Of a stretch of 64,000 nucleotides of DNA, positions 47,901-57,039 are shown one piece after another. Numbering within the stretch: the stretch's first letter is position 1; each line of letters starts with the position of its first letter. Source of the DNA: Nematostella vectensis (Eukaryota; Cnidaria; Anthozoa; Actiniaria; Edwardsiidae); contig NC_064035.1 in assembly GCF_932526225.1 (NCBI RefSeq), positions 12,468,566-12,532,565 of the forward strand, written 5' to 3'. Both the position numbers and the translations under genes were made by a program. A model generated the notes under the pieces. It worked only from the letters and a program-made list of their open reading frames with translations, was not told the origin of the DNA and ran no database searches.

Positions 47901-50900
47901 ACTGACGTATTCAGCAACAACAACAAGTCAACAGCCATACGACATCAGTCAACGCAAGACTGAGCCATTCAACAATAACAACAACAGCAGCAGCGGCGAC
48001 TTTAAGTAATATAACAACAGTGACAACCATTCCATCTTTTATCATTATCAACAACACCAACAACAAAACCAGCGACAACGGAAACAACAACAAAAACGAA
48101 GACGACTTCAAGTATCATAACAACAGCGACAACAATACACAATTACCGACAAACAACAGCTCCTACAGTATCACAACGGTAAACACTGATTTCTTACCGG
48201 TGATCCTCTAGGTCCATCCGCACCAGGCTCACCGGCTGGGCCAGCAGCACCCTAAACAACGGAAAGACACATTGCTCGAGTACAGTCTCATTGACAAACC
48301 AAATAACAAAAGGACATGTTACTTACGTCTGTTCCATTCTTTCCTTCTACTCCACCGGGTCCCTCTGCTCCCTAAAAGGCAGATGTTCGCACTTAAGTAC
48401 AAAACATACGGCCCATACCTGAAAGGACGAAACCCATACGAACCTTCTCTCCTTTCTCTCCAAGGTTTCCCTTAGGTCCTCGTCTTCCAATAAGTCCCCT
48501 GTCTCCCTTGAATCCTTCGGCTCCTTGGGGCCCTTGTTGGCCTTTCGGTCCCTAAGAAATTTAACAGCAAACAAGGTTGATCGTGCCATTTCCAATGAAA
48601 CCCTGTCAAAAAAATGGTCCTGTCGAATTTGAGCGTGAAAGCGAGGCTTTGGCTCCAAACAAACTCTGACTACACAGGTAAAAAAATGCTACGCACCGGG
48701 GATCCTATTGCGCCTGGCTGTCCTCGAACACCCGGGGGGCCTGCTGTTCCCTGCAACACAACAAATTCAGAGAATGTGAGAGCATATTAAACACGCCATA
48801 ATTAGTGGGCTCTGGAGCCATCTTGTTTGACACTGCTGTATTGGTTTTATATGAATATGAAATTATTATTTTTGAAAATTGCAGGTATTTAAAAAAAATA
48901 AAATGATGGTAACACTCACATTGGCACCGTTGCGACCTGAAGGTCCAGCTTCTCCGGGCTCTCCGACATCTCCCTGTAGAAGACAATTCACAATGACTTG
49001 TGCCCACATAAATTAAATGAATATCATAACCTGAGATAATATCATAACTTTGCAGCAGGGTCATTTTCTGGGCAGGGGAATACTACCCGTCTAAAAACCT
49101 CATGGGGATCGTAGGGTACGAATAGAGTAACTTACAGGGTCTCCACGAGGGCCTTGTGTACCAGGTTCACCTGGTTCTCCAGCAAGCCCAGGAGGACCTT
49201 TCGCTCCAGGAGTACCACGATCTCCACGCTTTCCCTGGAGAGAAATATAGTGTGTTAATACAAAATAGCACTGTGGTGTGTGGCAAAAGGGTACACGGTC
49301 ACATGTGGTCGTATACTGTTGCTTCTTTTATCTACAGGTATCTACAAGGTCTACCAGTCGTGAGGCGATAGACAGTTCCAAAGGCCTCAATTCATTATTG
49401 CCATGATAGAAATAGTTCTACTTACGGGAAGTCCAGGGATTCCAACTCTTCTGATGACTGGTTTTCCTGGAGGACCAGGGGGTCCTATTAAACCTCTTGC
49501 ACCTGGAGGTCCAGGAAGGCCAGGGGCACCCTGGGGAATAATACAAAGTAGTTATATAGAAAACATTCTATCATACACTATACAATGCTGTATTTAGCAA
49601 TCATATGGTTTCTAGGAGGAGTAGGAACTTAAATGTAGGAATGCTTTGGCTAGAAAAGAAAGATGGAAAGAGGGAGAAAGAGCAGCAGTGGAAAGAAGAA
49701 GAGAACATCAGGAGAAAGGAATCTGAAGCGTGGGGAAGAAGGTAGAAAAAGAGAAGAGGAATGAGGGTAATGAGGGGGAGAGGAGGGATGGGAATAAAAG
49801 AACGGGAAGAATTAGCAGGAAACGACCAAGAGGAGAGGGATGAGGGTAACGAGGGGGAGAGGAGGGATGGGATATTATCTACAATCTTGTAACTTACATT
49901 TCCGCCAGGCGTTCCTGCGTCTCCTTGCGTGCCCTTTGGGCCTTGAGGTCCAGCTGGGCCCTAGTAACCAAAATGGTACACCAATAGTAAGTAACCATGG
50001 CAACAGGCCAAATGCGTGACAAAGGAGTGCGTTACTCACGGGTGGGCCAGCCTGTCCTTTGTTTCCGGGATCTCCCTTCAACAGCTGAAAGAATACATGA
50101 AAAGTCAACATCAGTTGCAGATCTTTTACATGGCGAGAAAGGGGGTGAAAAGGGCACAGCATTTGAAGCTGGTGATGGGGTCGATTGCTAGCTTAAGATA
50201 GCCCACTTAAATTATTTAAAATGATAATTTTGTGATTCTTCTTATGACATTGTTTTATGAATACAACCCCTTATATAAAATATCCAACTCAAGTCCTTGT
50301 TTCTCTTGTCGTATGATAACTCACACAAGACATATGAGCGAAAATGACACCCCAGCAAATACAGGGAATGTTTGAGGTTACTGAAAGAGTTTCGCGGCAT
50401 ATGAATCATGTCAACACAACACCAATCCCCATTTTTCAGGCTGTATTGTATTATTCAATAACTAAATATTCCCGCAACTTACCGGGTCGATAATAAAGTT
50501 AATTGGTGCTGTGGAGAAAAAGACATGGCACGTGTCAGGGACGTCATAAAATGAAATATAAGAACATCAAGTTCACCAAATACTGGTGAAAAGAATGTGA
50601 ACTATAAGTTAAGCTCTCGATGTAGATGCTCGGCGAGAAAGCAGGAGTAAAGAAAGTTTTGTGTCACCGGTACTTATTTAGGTTGAGACTGAGAGACTAC
50701 AGAATCCCTTCAGACACGACATAGACGCTTACGAAATTTATAAATAAGACATTTAAAGGCTTTCACGCAAAATAGTTGAAGAAATTATTGTTATGAAGGT
50801 AAGATCAATGAGGCTATTGAAGCGAAACGCGACACCGTCTTGTACGCGCGCCCGCCGGTAACCAGTCACGCAAGTCACAGTAAAATCACGCCAAGTTTCG

Positions 50901-52421
50901 TGCACGAATAATATTAACATGGAAACTTTCGTGGTCAATTCATTAAGGGTTTGTCGCGCATGGCGCGAAATCGAAAACACTGCGGAAAATAAAACTTTGT
51001 AAGGTACTTTACAAGAGTTTTAAATGCGCATAAAATAAAGCGCTGGTTAAAGGTTAAAAAATGCTGTGCCATCAAGCATAGTGTATTTGTAATTTGTAAT
51101 GTTGGATTCCATTCCAACAAAGAGAAATTACTTTTTTTTTAATAAGGTGCACATATATCTCCTGTCAAACGAATATTGCTCGAAGATCTGATATTGCTGC
51201 TGCGCTGGTTATCTTAGAATTCCGCACACACAAAAAACATTTGTATATACCATATATCGTCTCCGCGCATATTGTTCTTTACATAAGATTCCAAGTTTGA
51301 AAATCACAACGAATTTAAAAAGTCTCCCTGGCAAAGCACCTAAAGGTTAATGACATGCGTTAAACACGCACCAAAATAAGATGAAATTTTCCAATTGGGT
51401 TTGAAATAATCATAAAAGCTTTTTTGGGTCGGTCTGGAGATTTCTGTGTTGTATTGTTTGTCAGGAAATGTCTAGCATGCGACCAGAGATAGAATAGGTC
51501 AGAGAGGTCGTCTCTTAAAATCCTGCATTCCAACCATTATTCTCTTGTCTCGATTTTCCAGAATTGTTAACTTAAACAACTTACATTGACTAACGGTCTC
51601 GCTGATATAGAGGGTACAGTATTTGCATCTACATCCAACGAGAAACATAAAATGAGGAGTTTTCGTGCGTAATCGGGAAATTCATTCAGTCGTGCAGTGG
51701 ATGTAATCTGATCTTGTTTGATGCTATTATTCTTTATGGATAACATGAAATAACTGAAAATCTATTTAAGCATTATAGAAAAACAGTTCTTTGCCAGCGC
51801 CTTGCGCATTTGCAAGCTGTGAGCTCGAGGTTGATATCGATTTAAAGATTGCACTGCATCTAGTACCTCGTAAGGCGAGCTGGTATGCGGGTACTGGATC
51901 CTTACAGACAAGCCAGCAATGGACCCGCAATCCAGCCTATACCTTGCCGCAGCTCGGCTCCTAGACCATAACTCATTCATATCATGCAAAATCCTTAAAT
52001 TTCTGAACGTGAAATGCGTTATTGGCAGGGCTAGATCTGTTAGGGGGGGGATCTAATGAAATGGTTTGGTGTATTTTGAAACGAACATCATAAAACAATG
52101 GCCCCTTTCAGGTGTAAATACCCACAAGCGGTCACAATTTTTTGCCGCGTTTCTCGGAGATTGCAGCAAATACCCAAACCTTAGTTCAATAAATGCTTGT
52201 GTCAAAGATATAGACTAAAAATAAGCCATGTTCGCTGAGTCACAGCCCTAAAGAGTCTCTTAGCACTGCAGTGTCAGGGCCTTTGCAAGGGTGAGCTGTT
52301 TCTTTGGCAAAATTGTGTTCTTTAAAAAAAAAATAAGTTACTGACCCTCCTGTGCTTGTGATGTCTTGACCCAAACTGCTACGCAAAGGAAGACGGCTAT
52401 CCACATCGCTCGGAACCCCAT
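26038..52421 (-). CDS. Fibrillar collagen alpha chain (64 exons)
   Basis: This is a secreted procollagen chain that would trimerise, be cleaved and assemble into mesoglea-type fibrils. The model runs from ATG at 52421 to TGA at 26040-26038: 64 exons, 4206 nt, 1401 residues, all phases compatible. Parts in order are signal peptide, a short non-collagenous stretch ([12 protein letters not shown]), a minor helix of 19 Gly-X-Y triplets, a five-residue interruption (VIRRV), about 341 uninterrupted triplets (vertebrate fibrillar chains have about 338), a Gly-Pro-rich telopeptide, an R-K-R-R site and a COLFI domain. Helix exons start with an intact Gly codon and are mostly 54, 45, 99 or 108 bp, the fibrillar-collagen gene plan. 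I see no VWC or TSPN domain between signal and helix. Odd features are the missing interchain cysteines, a GC-AG intron and two 18-bp exons. Confidence 0.95.
27150..27505. repeat. 18-bp tandem repeat in collagen intron
   Basis: The unit is ATGGGGATGACATCTAAG, about 18-20 copies, intact in the core 27290-27505 and decayed upstream. It lies between the two C-propeptide exons at 26834 and 27637. Long frames through it are repeat artefacts. Confidence 0.92.
27743..27786. repeat. 14-bp perfect inverted repeat
   Basis: Arms TAGTTGTCAACACA and TGTGTTGACAACTA are separated by 16 bp, in the collagen intron between 27672 and 27971. It may be a small fold-back element. Confidence 0.75.
28834..29004 (-). 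CDS. Collagen exon: helix end, Gly-Pro telopeptide and furin-like site
   Basis: The helix ends with GEPGQQ, then [15 protein letters not shown], a run of GP/AP dipeptides, and [15 protein letters not shown]. Across the junction to 28573 the text reads PARK-RRSLG, giving R-K-R-R, a basic proprotein-convertase motif. Vertebrate type V chains are also cut by furin here, whereas types I-III rely on BMP-1. The GP run is outside the regular triplet phase. Confidence 0.88.
29311..39706 (-). CDS. Collagen major triple helix, C-terminal part (27 exons)
   Basis: Exons: 39653-39706, 39272-39325, 38903-38956, 38270-38323, 37978-38031, 37619-37672, 37169-37276, 37028-37081, 36518-36571, 36315-36368, 35944-35997, 35637-35690, 35485-35538, 34639-34692, 34241-34294, 34112-34165, 33351-33404, 33209-33262, 32730-32837, 31619-31672, 31416-31469, 30692-30745, 30361-30414, 29697-29786, 29573-29590, 29437-29454, 29311-29337. 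Two are 108 bp, one is 90 bp and most are 54 bp. The last three are only 18, 18 and 27 bp. The 31416 exon ends at a GC donor (AAG/GCGAGT). Confidence 0.9.
29880..30260. repeat. GAT/GTT-rich degenerate simple sequence
   Basis: Imperfect GATGATGA and GTTATTGATGATGA repeats occupy a collagen intron. The stop-free frames on both strands follow from the trinucleotide composition. Confidence 0.7.
30857..30990. mobile_element. MITE-like element with CAGGCGCGTAC ends
   Basis: The left end CAGGCGCGTAC and right end GTACGCGCCTG are inverted copies in a 134-bp segment within a collagen intron. The interior has AAGGGGTTGCCCCTTGG near one end and GCGCCCCCTCC near the other, typical of short TIR elements. 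Confidence 0.6.
31673..32615. repeat. About 52-bp minisatellite in collagen intron
   Basis: About 18 copies of a unit containing GCACATCACAAATATAATAT, CAGTACAAGTATTCACA and TCACTCAACAGTATA. Variants carry GCAAGACTGAACGCTATA. The array starts directly at the acceptor of the 31619-31672 exon and fills most of the 1.06-kb intron. Confidence 0.95.
34401..34614. mobile_element. TIR element, AGTAAACTGG family (copy 2)
   Basis: The ends are CCAGTTTACTTCC and GGAAGTAAACTGG, 13-bp inverted repeats around 214 bp in a collagen intron. The interior matches 15213-15390 in opposite orientation, so two insertions of one family lie 19 kb apart. Confidence 0.8.
34693..35450. repeat. 32-bp minisatellite, about 23 copies
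   Basis: The unit contains ACCAAGCGTATCAGACCCTG and GATCATTACTC. It lies in the collagen intron between exons 34639-34692 and 35485-35538. Because 32 is not a multiple of three and no frame has a stop, a 252-codon plus-strand frame crosses it. That frame cycles through three readings of one unit and is not a gene. Confidence 0.95.
36025..36245. repeat. About 17-bp degenerate repeat (GGGGGTGAACAAAACTT)
   Basis: Roughly a dozen diverged copies of a GGGGTGAACAAAACTTG-like unit in a collagen intron. Confidence 0.8.
38330..38885. repeat. About 60-bp minisatellite in collagen intron
   Basis: Nine or so diverged units contain ATTACACTATTAGGGTTGAT, GGCTAAGCGACTACTTACA and TTGACGGAAAC. It lies between exons 38270-38323 and 38903-38956. 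Confidence 0.9.
39940..40207. mobile_element. Fold-back element in collagen intron
   Basis: Outer inverted repeats lie around 39950-39985 and 40168-40207 (TCAATCACG..AAAAGCCCAAA against TTTGGGCTTTTT..TCAATCACG). Inner arms AAGACGAAAATTTGGCAGAG and CTCTGCCAAATTTTCGTCTT lie at about 40007-40030 and 40075-40105. A related single end occurs at about 39378-39410 (ACCCAAATAGTCGTGTTTAT). It is non-coding. Confidence 0.7.
40365..46134 (-). CDS. Collagen major triple helix, middle part (14 exons)
   Basis: Exons: 46090-46134, 45969-46022, 44824-44877, 43968-44021, 43709-43762, 43490-43588, 43350-43403, 43218-43262, 42997-43104, 42387-42440, 42260-42313, 40887-40940, 40777-40821, 40365-40409. All are Gly-first with sizes of 45, 54, 99 or 108. 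GxxGER motifs occur (for example [27 protein letters not shown]), but none has the Phe/Leu-Pro pair of high-affinity integrin sites. The introns carry several minisatellites and a retroelement fragment. Confidence 0.9.
41335..42138. mobile_element. TIR element (copy 2 of TACACCTATTTCAATAA family) holding a LINE fragment
   Basis: The left end TACACCTATTTCAATAAGG, continuing to GTTGTCAG..GCGAATGGC, and the right end GCCATTTGC..GTGACAAC..TTATTGAAATATGTGTA are inverted. CGACCGAAAGG and CCTTTCGGTCG are inner inverted matches. The same ends bound 7234-7482. The interior includes reverse-transcriptase-like remnants and a (TTA)n tract, suggesting a nested insertion or a composite element. Confidence 0.6.
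41560..42005 (+). pseudogene. Decayed non-LTR retrotransposon 3' end with (TTA)n tail
   Basis: In shifting plus-strand frames one reads [20 protein letters not shown], then [20 protein letters not shown] and later [21 protein letters not shown]. These resemble the C-terminal tail of LINE reverse transcriptases (a LTYALPVYGAS-like block, then an RNxxRFKNSFF-like block). Stops and frameshifts show it is dead. The 3' end is a TTA/TTG microsatellite at about 41940-42005. Confidence 0.55.
42480..42930. repeat. 34-bp minisatellite in collagen intron
   Basis: About 13 copies of a unit with GGATTCAGTACTATCAATC and AAATAACATTGAAA, with small length variation. It lies between exons 42387-42440 and 42997-43104. 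Confidence 0.93.
44340..44770. repeat. Degenerate GTCTCGGAGTCTC-type repeat
   Basis: The block contains many diverged copies of TCTCG(A/G)AGTCTC-like text and a direct doublet of TTACCTATTTGTTACCATT at about 44537-44575, inside a collagen intron. Confidence 0.5.
44985..45950. repeat. 26-bp minisatellite, about 37 copies
   Basis: The unit is AAGCCCGATT(A/G)CCATCC followed by GAGTAAAAC. The array fills most of the collagen intron between exons 44824-44877 and 45969-46022. All three minus-strand frames are open because the unit lacks stops in that orientation; apparent proteins repeating [13 protein letters not shown] are artefacts. Confidence 0.95.
46385..46725. repeat. 22-bp minisatellite (CTGATGACCCCCTGATACATCG)
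   Basis: About 14 copies of CTGATGACCCC / CTGATACATCG in the collagen intron just upstream, on the plus strand, of exon 46735-46788. Confidence 0.9.
46735..49234 (-). CDS. Collagen major triple helix, N-terminal part (11 exons)
   Basis: Exons (low-high): 49136-49234, 48920-48973, 48697-48750, 48444-48551, 48327-48371, 48198-48251, 47749-47793, 47516-47614, 47272-47325, 47006-47050, 46735-46788. Sizes are 99, 54, 54, 108, 45, 54, 45, 99, 54, 45 and 54 bp. Each begins with Gly and keeps perfect Gly-X-Y. The exon at 48444 ends at a weak donor (GTTCGT). RGD occurs twice in the 49136 exon (KRGDR, PRGDP). Confidence 0.9.
47118..47270. repeat. GAT microsatellite
   Basis: Mostly (GAT)n with ACG and GGT interruptions, abutting the donor of exon 47272-47325. 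Confidence 0.85.
47900..48180. repeat. AAC-rich degenerate simple repeat
   Basis: ACAACAACA/AGCGACAAC-type triplets in a collagen intron, with a direct doublet of CAACAGCCATA(G/C)GACATCAGT at about 47870 and 47930. Confidence 0.6.
49426..50508 (-). CDS. Collagen exons: N-terminal linker, minor helix and interruption
   Basis: Exons 50508-50483 (26 nt), 50084-50040 (45), 49960-49898 (63) and 49530-49426 (105). They code a short hydrophobic linker, then 4+7+8 Gly-X-Y triplets, then a break reading [11 protein letters not shown] before the main helix resumes. The break lies where other fibrillar collagens have the N-telopeptide and N-proteinase site, but no consensus cleavage motif is recognisable and the segment is very short. 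Confidence 0.85.
49640..49870 (+). repeat. Polypurine tract of about 230 bp
   Basis: The plus strand is almost entirely A and G (GAAAG, GGAGAAAG, GAGGGGGAGAGGAGGGATGGG). GAGGGTAA(T/C)GAGGGGGAGAGG occurs twice. It lies in the collagen intron between exons 49426-49530 and 49898-49960. Confidence 0.8.
50509..52345 (-). other. Collagen first intron (1.8 kb)
   Basis: No VWC- or TSPN-like coding sequence is visible in any frame. The intron phase (1) joins signal peptide to linker directly. It is the longest collagen intron and may carry enhancers, but no motif can be named. Confidence 0.6.
52346..52421 (-). CDS. Collagen exon 1: signal peptide
   Basis: The ATG at 52421 (context AAAAGATGG) starts a basic, then hydrophobic segment ([18 protein letters not shown]) and KTSQAQE. 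The exon ends in phase 1 at donor GTCAGT. The phase matches the 26-nt exon at 50483-50508, leaving a 1.8-kb first intron. Confidence 0.9.
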
Positions 52422-53251
52422 CTTTTCAACCCTTAAAGCGTTCAGGGCTGAAGCATGAAGGTTCTACTTGCGAGATTAGCGTAGCCCTTACCCGGCGATT
52501 GCGCGCTAGACTGTAAACTAATCCGGACTCGATATACCCCAGGCTTCTTGGGTATCACACCCAGACTAGGTTGCACTCAATAAATACTTGTTGGATAGGG
52601 TTTCTGTTGAAGGCCTCATGGGCGTCTTTGTCGTCTGAAGGATTTGAATGACACTATATATTGTCGAGCGGGTAAACCAATCATTTGGCGACTTAGTGAA
52701 ACTGTCGAGTCACGCAAGTCAGGGAAAGCTCGTTGCGTGATCTGATTACCATAACCGCCAACCTCGTCTCAGGGTCTTCTGGGTAATTTTCAACATGGCA
52801 TCTGTTAGCTAGACGCCATATTAAAAATTACCCAGAAGACCCTGGGGACGAGGCTGCATAACCTCACTTTCACAGACTAAAATGTTGCGTAAAACATAAT
52901 GCGCGGTGCAAGGGCACAAAACGGATGTTCCGCAGCGTTTTTTTTTTTTTTTTTTGGCCGGCTGGGAAGATGTTAGACCCCTCCGTTGCTGGAAAAAAAT
53001 CGTCCTGAATGGTTCTGCTGGCAAATTTATGGAGCCGAACTAGCTGTGCTGGGAATATTTTTTGGGGCGCGAGAGCGGATGCTTGGGACAACAATGCCTT
53101 GCCACTGCTAGCTGGGAAAAAAATCCTAACCAATGTTGGCTGGGGAAAAAAGAAATGCTCCCTCCTGGGAAAAAGGGACAGTTTTTCCCCCAGTAATTTT
53201 TAAAATGGATATTTTCGGCATCAAATTTCGATAATTTCGGCATTCAAACGA
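52422..53251. other. Collagen 5' flank with fold-back element
   Basis: On the minus strand, GGGGTATATCGAG (about 52530) lies some 110 bp upstream of the collagen ATG and is a weak TATA candidate. A strong hairpin occupies 52762-52853, and 52930-53190 has recurring GCTGG(G/C)A(A)AA motifs after a T-run. No gene is seen. Confidence 0.4.
52762..52853. mobile_element. Fold-back element, 29-bp arms
   Basis: CCTCGTCTCAGGGTCTTCTG, continuing to GGTAATTTT, pairs with AAAATTACCCAGAAGACC, continuing to CTGGGGACGAGG, with one mismatch and one indel. GGC/GCC text extends the stem inwards. It is a small non-coding hairpin typical of a fold-back MITE, about 340 bp from the collagen ATG. Confidence 0.75.
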
Positions 53252-53260
53252 CGAAATATG

Positions 53261-54054
53261 TTCCCTGCTAGCAGAGGCCTCTTTTCTCTGTATTTCGCTG
53301 GGCTGGCGTTCGCGAGGAAAAGATACCTCTGCCATGGGTCGCAAGTTCGTTTGATCAAACCGCCGTCCACGATCGTGGACGAGATCCAGAGCGCATGCTC
53401 CGTTCATTAATTACTGGCCACTATTTGAGCCCACAATGACTAGCGCATGCATGAAACGAATATCCGCTGCGGGATAATAAGCCCGCATTCGAAACGGCGT
53501 CCTCCGTAGAAATATAACGCGACGAATTATAAAAGAAGCCATTCAATGCCTTATCTTCATTTAGAATTTTCTCTCTTTTGACAAACGAGTCAATCTTCCG
53601 TTTACAGGTTTTGCATATTCTTCTGGGAATAGCTGATCTAATTTTACCAAAAATTTTTGTAGCATTTTCTTCGAATCCAATTGTGCGATATTTACATTGA
53701 AGAAACTCGCCTGCCAAGATGTCTTGAAATTAATCCCACAAACAAGACAAAACTCGTCTTTGCTGCGTTTGTTGTTCAATCTTTTTAGTGACGTTTTAGG
53801 TGATTGAAATTGAACAGTTGTTTTCTTTTTTCGAAGAGGAGAACTAACCGGAGTTTGATTCATGATTTCCGACTAAACCCATGCAAAGCATATTGACAGC
53901 TTTCGCGCGATGGTACGGGTTTTGGCACGTCGGTCGCTTATTAACGCTCACGCATGCGCAACAGAAACAGTTTCGACCCATGGCAGAGGTATCTTTTCCT
54001 CGCGAACTCCAGCCTAGCGAAATACAGAGAAAAGAGGCCTCTGCTAGCAGGGAA
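53261..54054. mobile_element. 794-bp TIR element with perfect 9-bp target duplication (Mutator-like)
   Basis: CGAAATATG occurs at 53252-53260 and 54055-54063, directly flanking inverted ends that begin TTCCCTGCTAGCAG. The inverted repeats run about 85 bp with roughly three mismatches (including GCGAGGAAAAGATACCTC and CTCTGCCATGGGTCG). A 9-bp duplication with long TIRs fits Mutator-like elements; Merlin (8-9 bp) is an alternative. The interior carries a broken minus-strand frame and no transposase domain I recognise, so it is probably non-autonomous. Confidence 0.85.
53421..53863 (-). pseudogene. Frameshifted ORF inside the TIR element, paired CxxC motifs
   Basis: The frame starts with ATG at 53863 (MNQTPVSSPLRKKK) and reads to KDEFCLVCGINFKTS. 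It then seems to continue in another frame near 53710, giving AGEFLQCKYRTIGFEENATK and RRICKTCKRKIDS before drifting to a stop. C-x2-C plus C-x2-C spaced by about 50 residues suggests a zinc-binding, ZAD-like or similar DNA-binding N-terminal domain. I do not recognise the exact family. It is either a dead captured gene fragment or the remnant of an element-encoded protein. Confidence 0.5.
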
Positions 54055-54342
54055 CGAAATATGCCATTTTAACGTGTTTCGGGAAGGGGGCATCTAGTCA
54101 GTGAACACTTATTATGGTAACCGGGAATATTCTAAAACTCTGTCCTTGATAACGGAAGTGTTGTCTGTTAGGGTGGTCTGGTTGATAAGTGCAGTTTGCA
54201 GGGTTTCTGACGTTGCCCTCACCAAATAAAGCAAGGTTCTATTATTACACTCACGTTGCGTGAGTCCGGAAAAAATACCATACCAAGGGCAGGAACTAGA
54301 AATTCCTAGGGGGTTGGTGGAGTCTTTATGTGCTGGTGGTAG

Positions 54343-54471
54343 TTTTCATTAACCCGTGAAACAAAGTGTGATAGTCAAAGGTTAATAGTCAGTAAAACAC
54401 AAAAGAGAACAATAGAATCAGATCACAATAAAGTGTAATATGCTAAAGTTTAGTTCACGGGTTAATGAAAA
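54343..54471. mobile_element. Short TIR element (TTTTCATTAACCCGTGAA ends)
   Basis: TTTTCATTAACCCGTGAA and TTCACGGGTTAATGAAAA, perfect 18-bp inverted repeats, enclose 129 bp of AT-rich sequence. It is non-coding. Confidence 0.75.
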
Positions 54472-54539
54472 TCACTCTAAAAACCTCTAATTTCTCATAA
54501 CACTAGGGTTGATTTTCTTTTTATAATCACAGGATACAC

Positions 54540-55070
54540 AATTCACTCAAAGGTGTAAATAAAGCATGTTTATTTGGCTTTTTCGCAAAATAAAGTAAGA
54601 AATGAAGAAATTCTCAATTTGAGTTACAGATACATGGCAATCAAACACTTTTGGTGGTTCTTGTAAGTATTGACAATGCTGTTGTATGGATTTACAATAA
54701 AATTCTCGAGTCTTTGGGAGTAGTATCTGAAAAGAGACAGAATCATTAAATCAGGTTTGTGAATTAAATTCTTAAATACAAATTGTTTGGGCAATCAATA
54801 TTACATCTTATTTCTTATTTGTCCAAGTAATTTATAAGTTGAGTTTTATTAGGTAGGTTTATAGATGGTTCAAGGGTTTGAACAAACAACCACATTCGAC
54901 TGGGAAAAATCTAACCAAACTACTAAAAACTAGACAAGATAATGTAACAAAAAACTTGCATAGAAGTTAGGTAAAATAACCCCTCCCTCAATGGACAATG
55001 GAAAATATGGTTCAACATTGTCCTAAAATCTTGATCATGCTTTAGAAATTCAAACCAGACTTGTTACCTT
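54540..55070 (-). other. Probable SEC61G 3' UTR region
   Basis: Downstream of the SEC61G stop, TAAAAG/GTAACA is a possible 3' UTR donor and CTCTTTTCAG near 54730 a possible acceptor. AATAAA on the minus strand occurs near 54570. No other coding sequence is seen. Confidence 0.35.
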
Positions 55071-56872
<1,802 letters not shown>

Positions 56873-57039
56873 GGTGTAGTTCCGAATCTAAAAATACAAC
56901 ACGGATCTTCAGAAATATGCACTCTTTATACCACATAACTCGATCGCTCGTTTTAAGAAAGCAAGATGGTCATATTTTTACCTTTTCCGATCCAAACAAG
57001 TCTTCTGTTGCTTATGATGTCGTGTCACTGAAGAGGAAG

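Noticed and set aside
51585-51628. Possible extra collagen N-terminal exon (44 nt, good GTAAGT donor)
   Set aside because: It is readable after the signal exon ([15 protein letters not shown]) but ends in phase 0, while the next exon at 50483-50508 must be entered in phase 1; inserting it would create a stop at the following junction.
51780-51990. Possible tRNA-like segment near the collagen first intron
   Set aside because: No A-box/B-box pair or cloverleaf could be drawn by eye.
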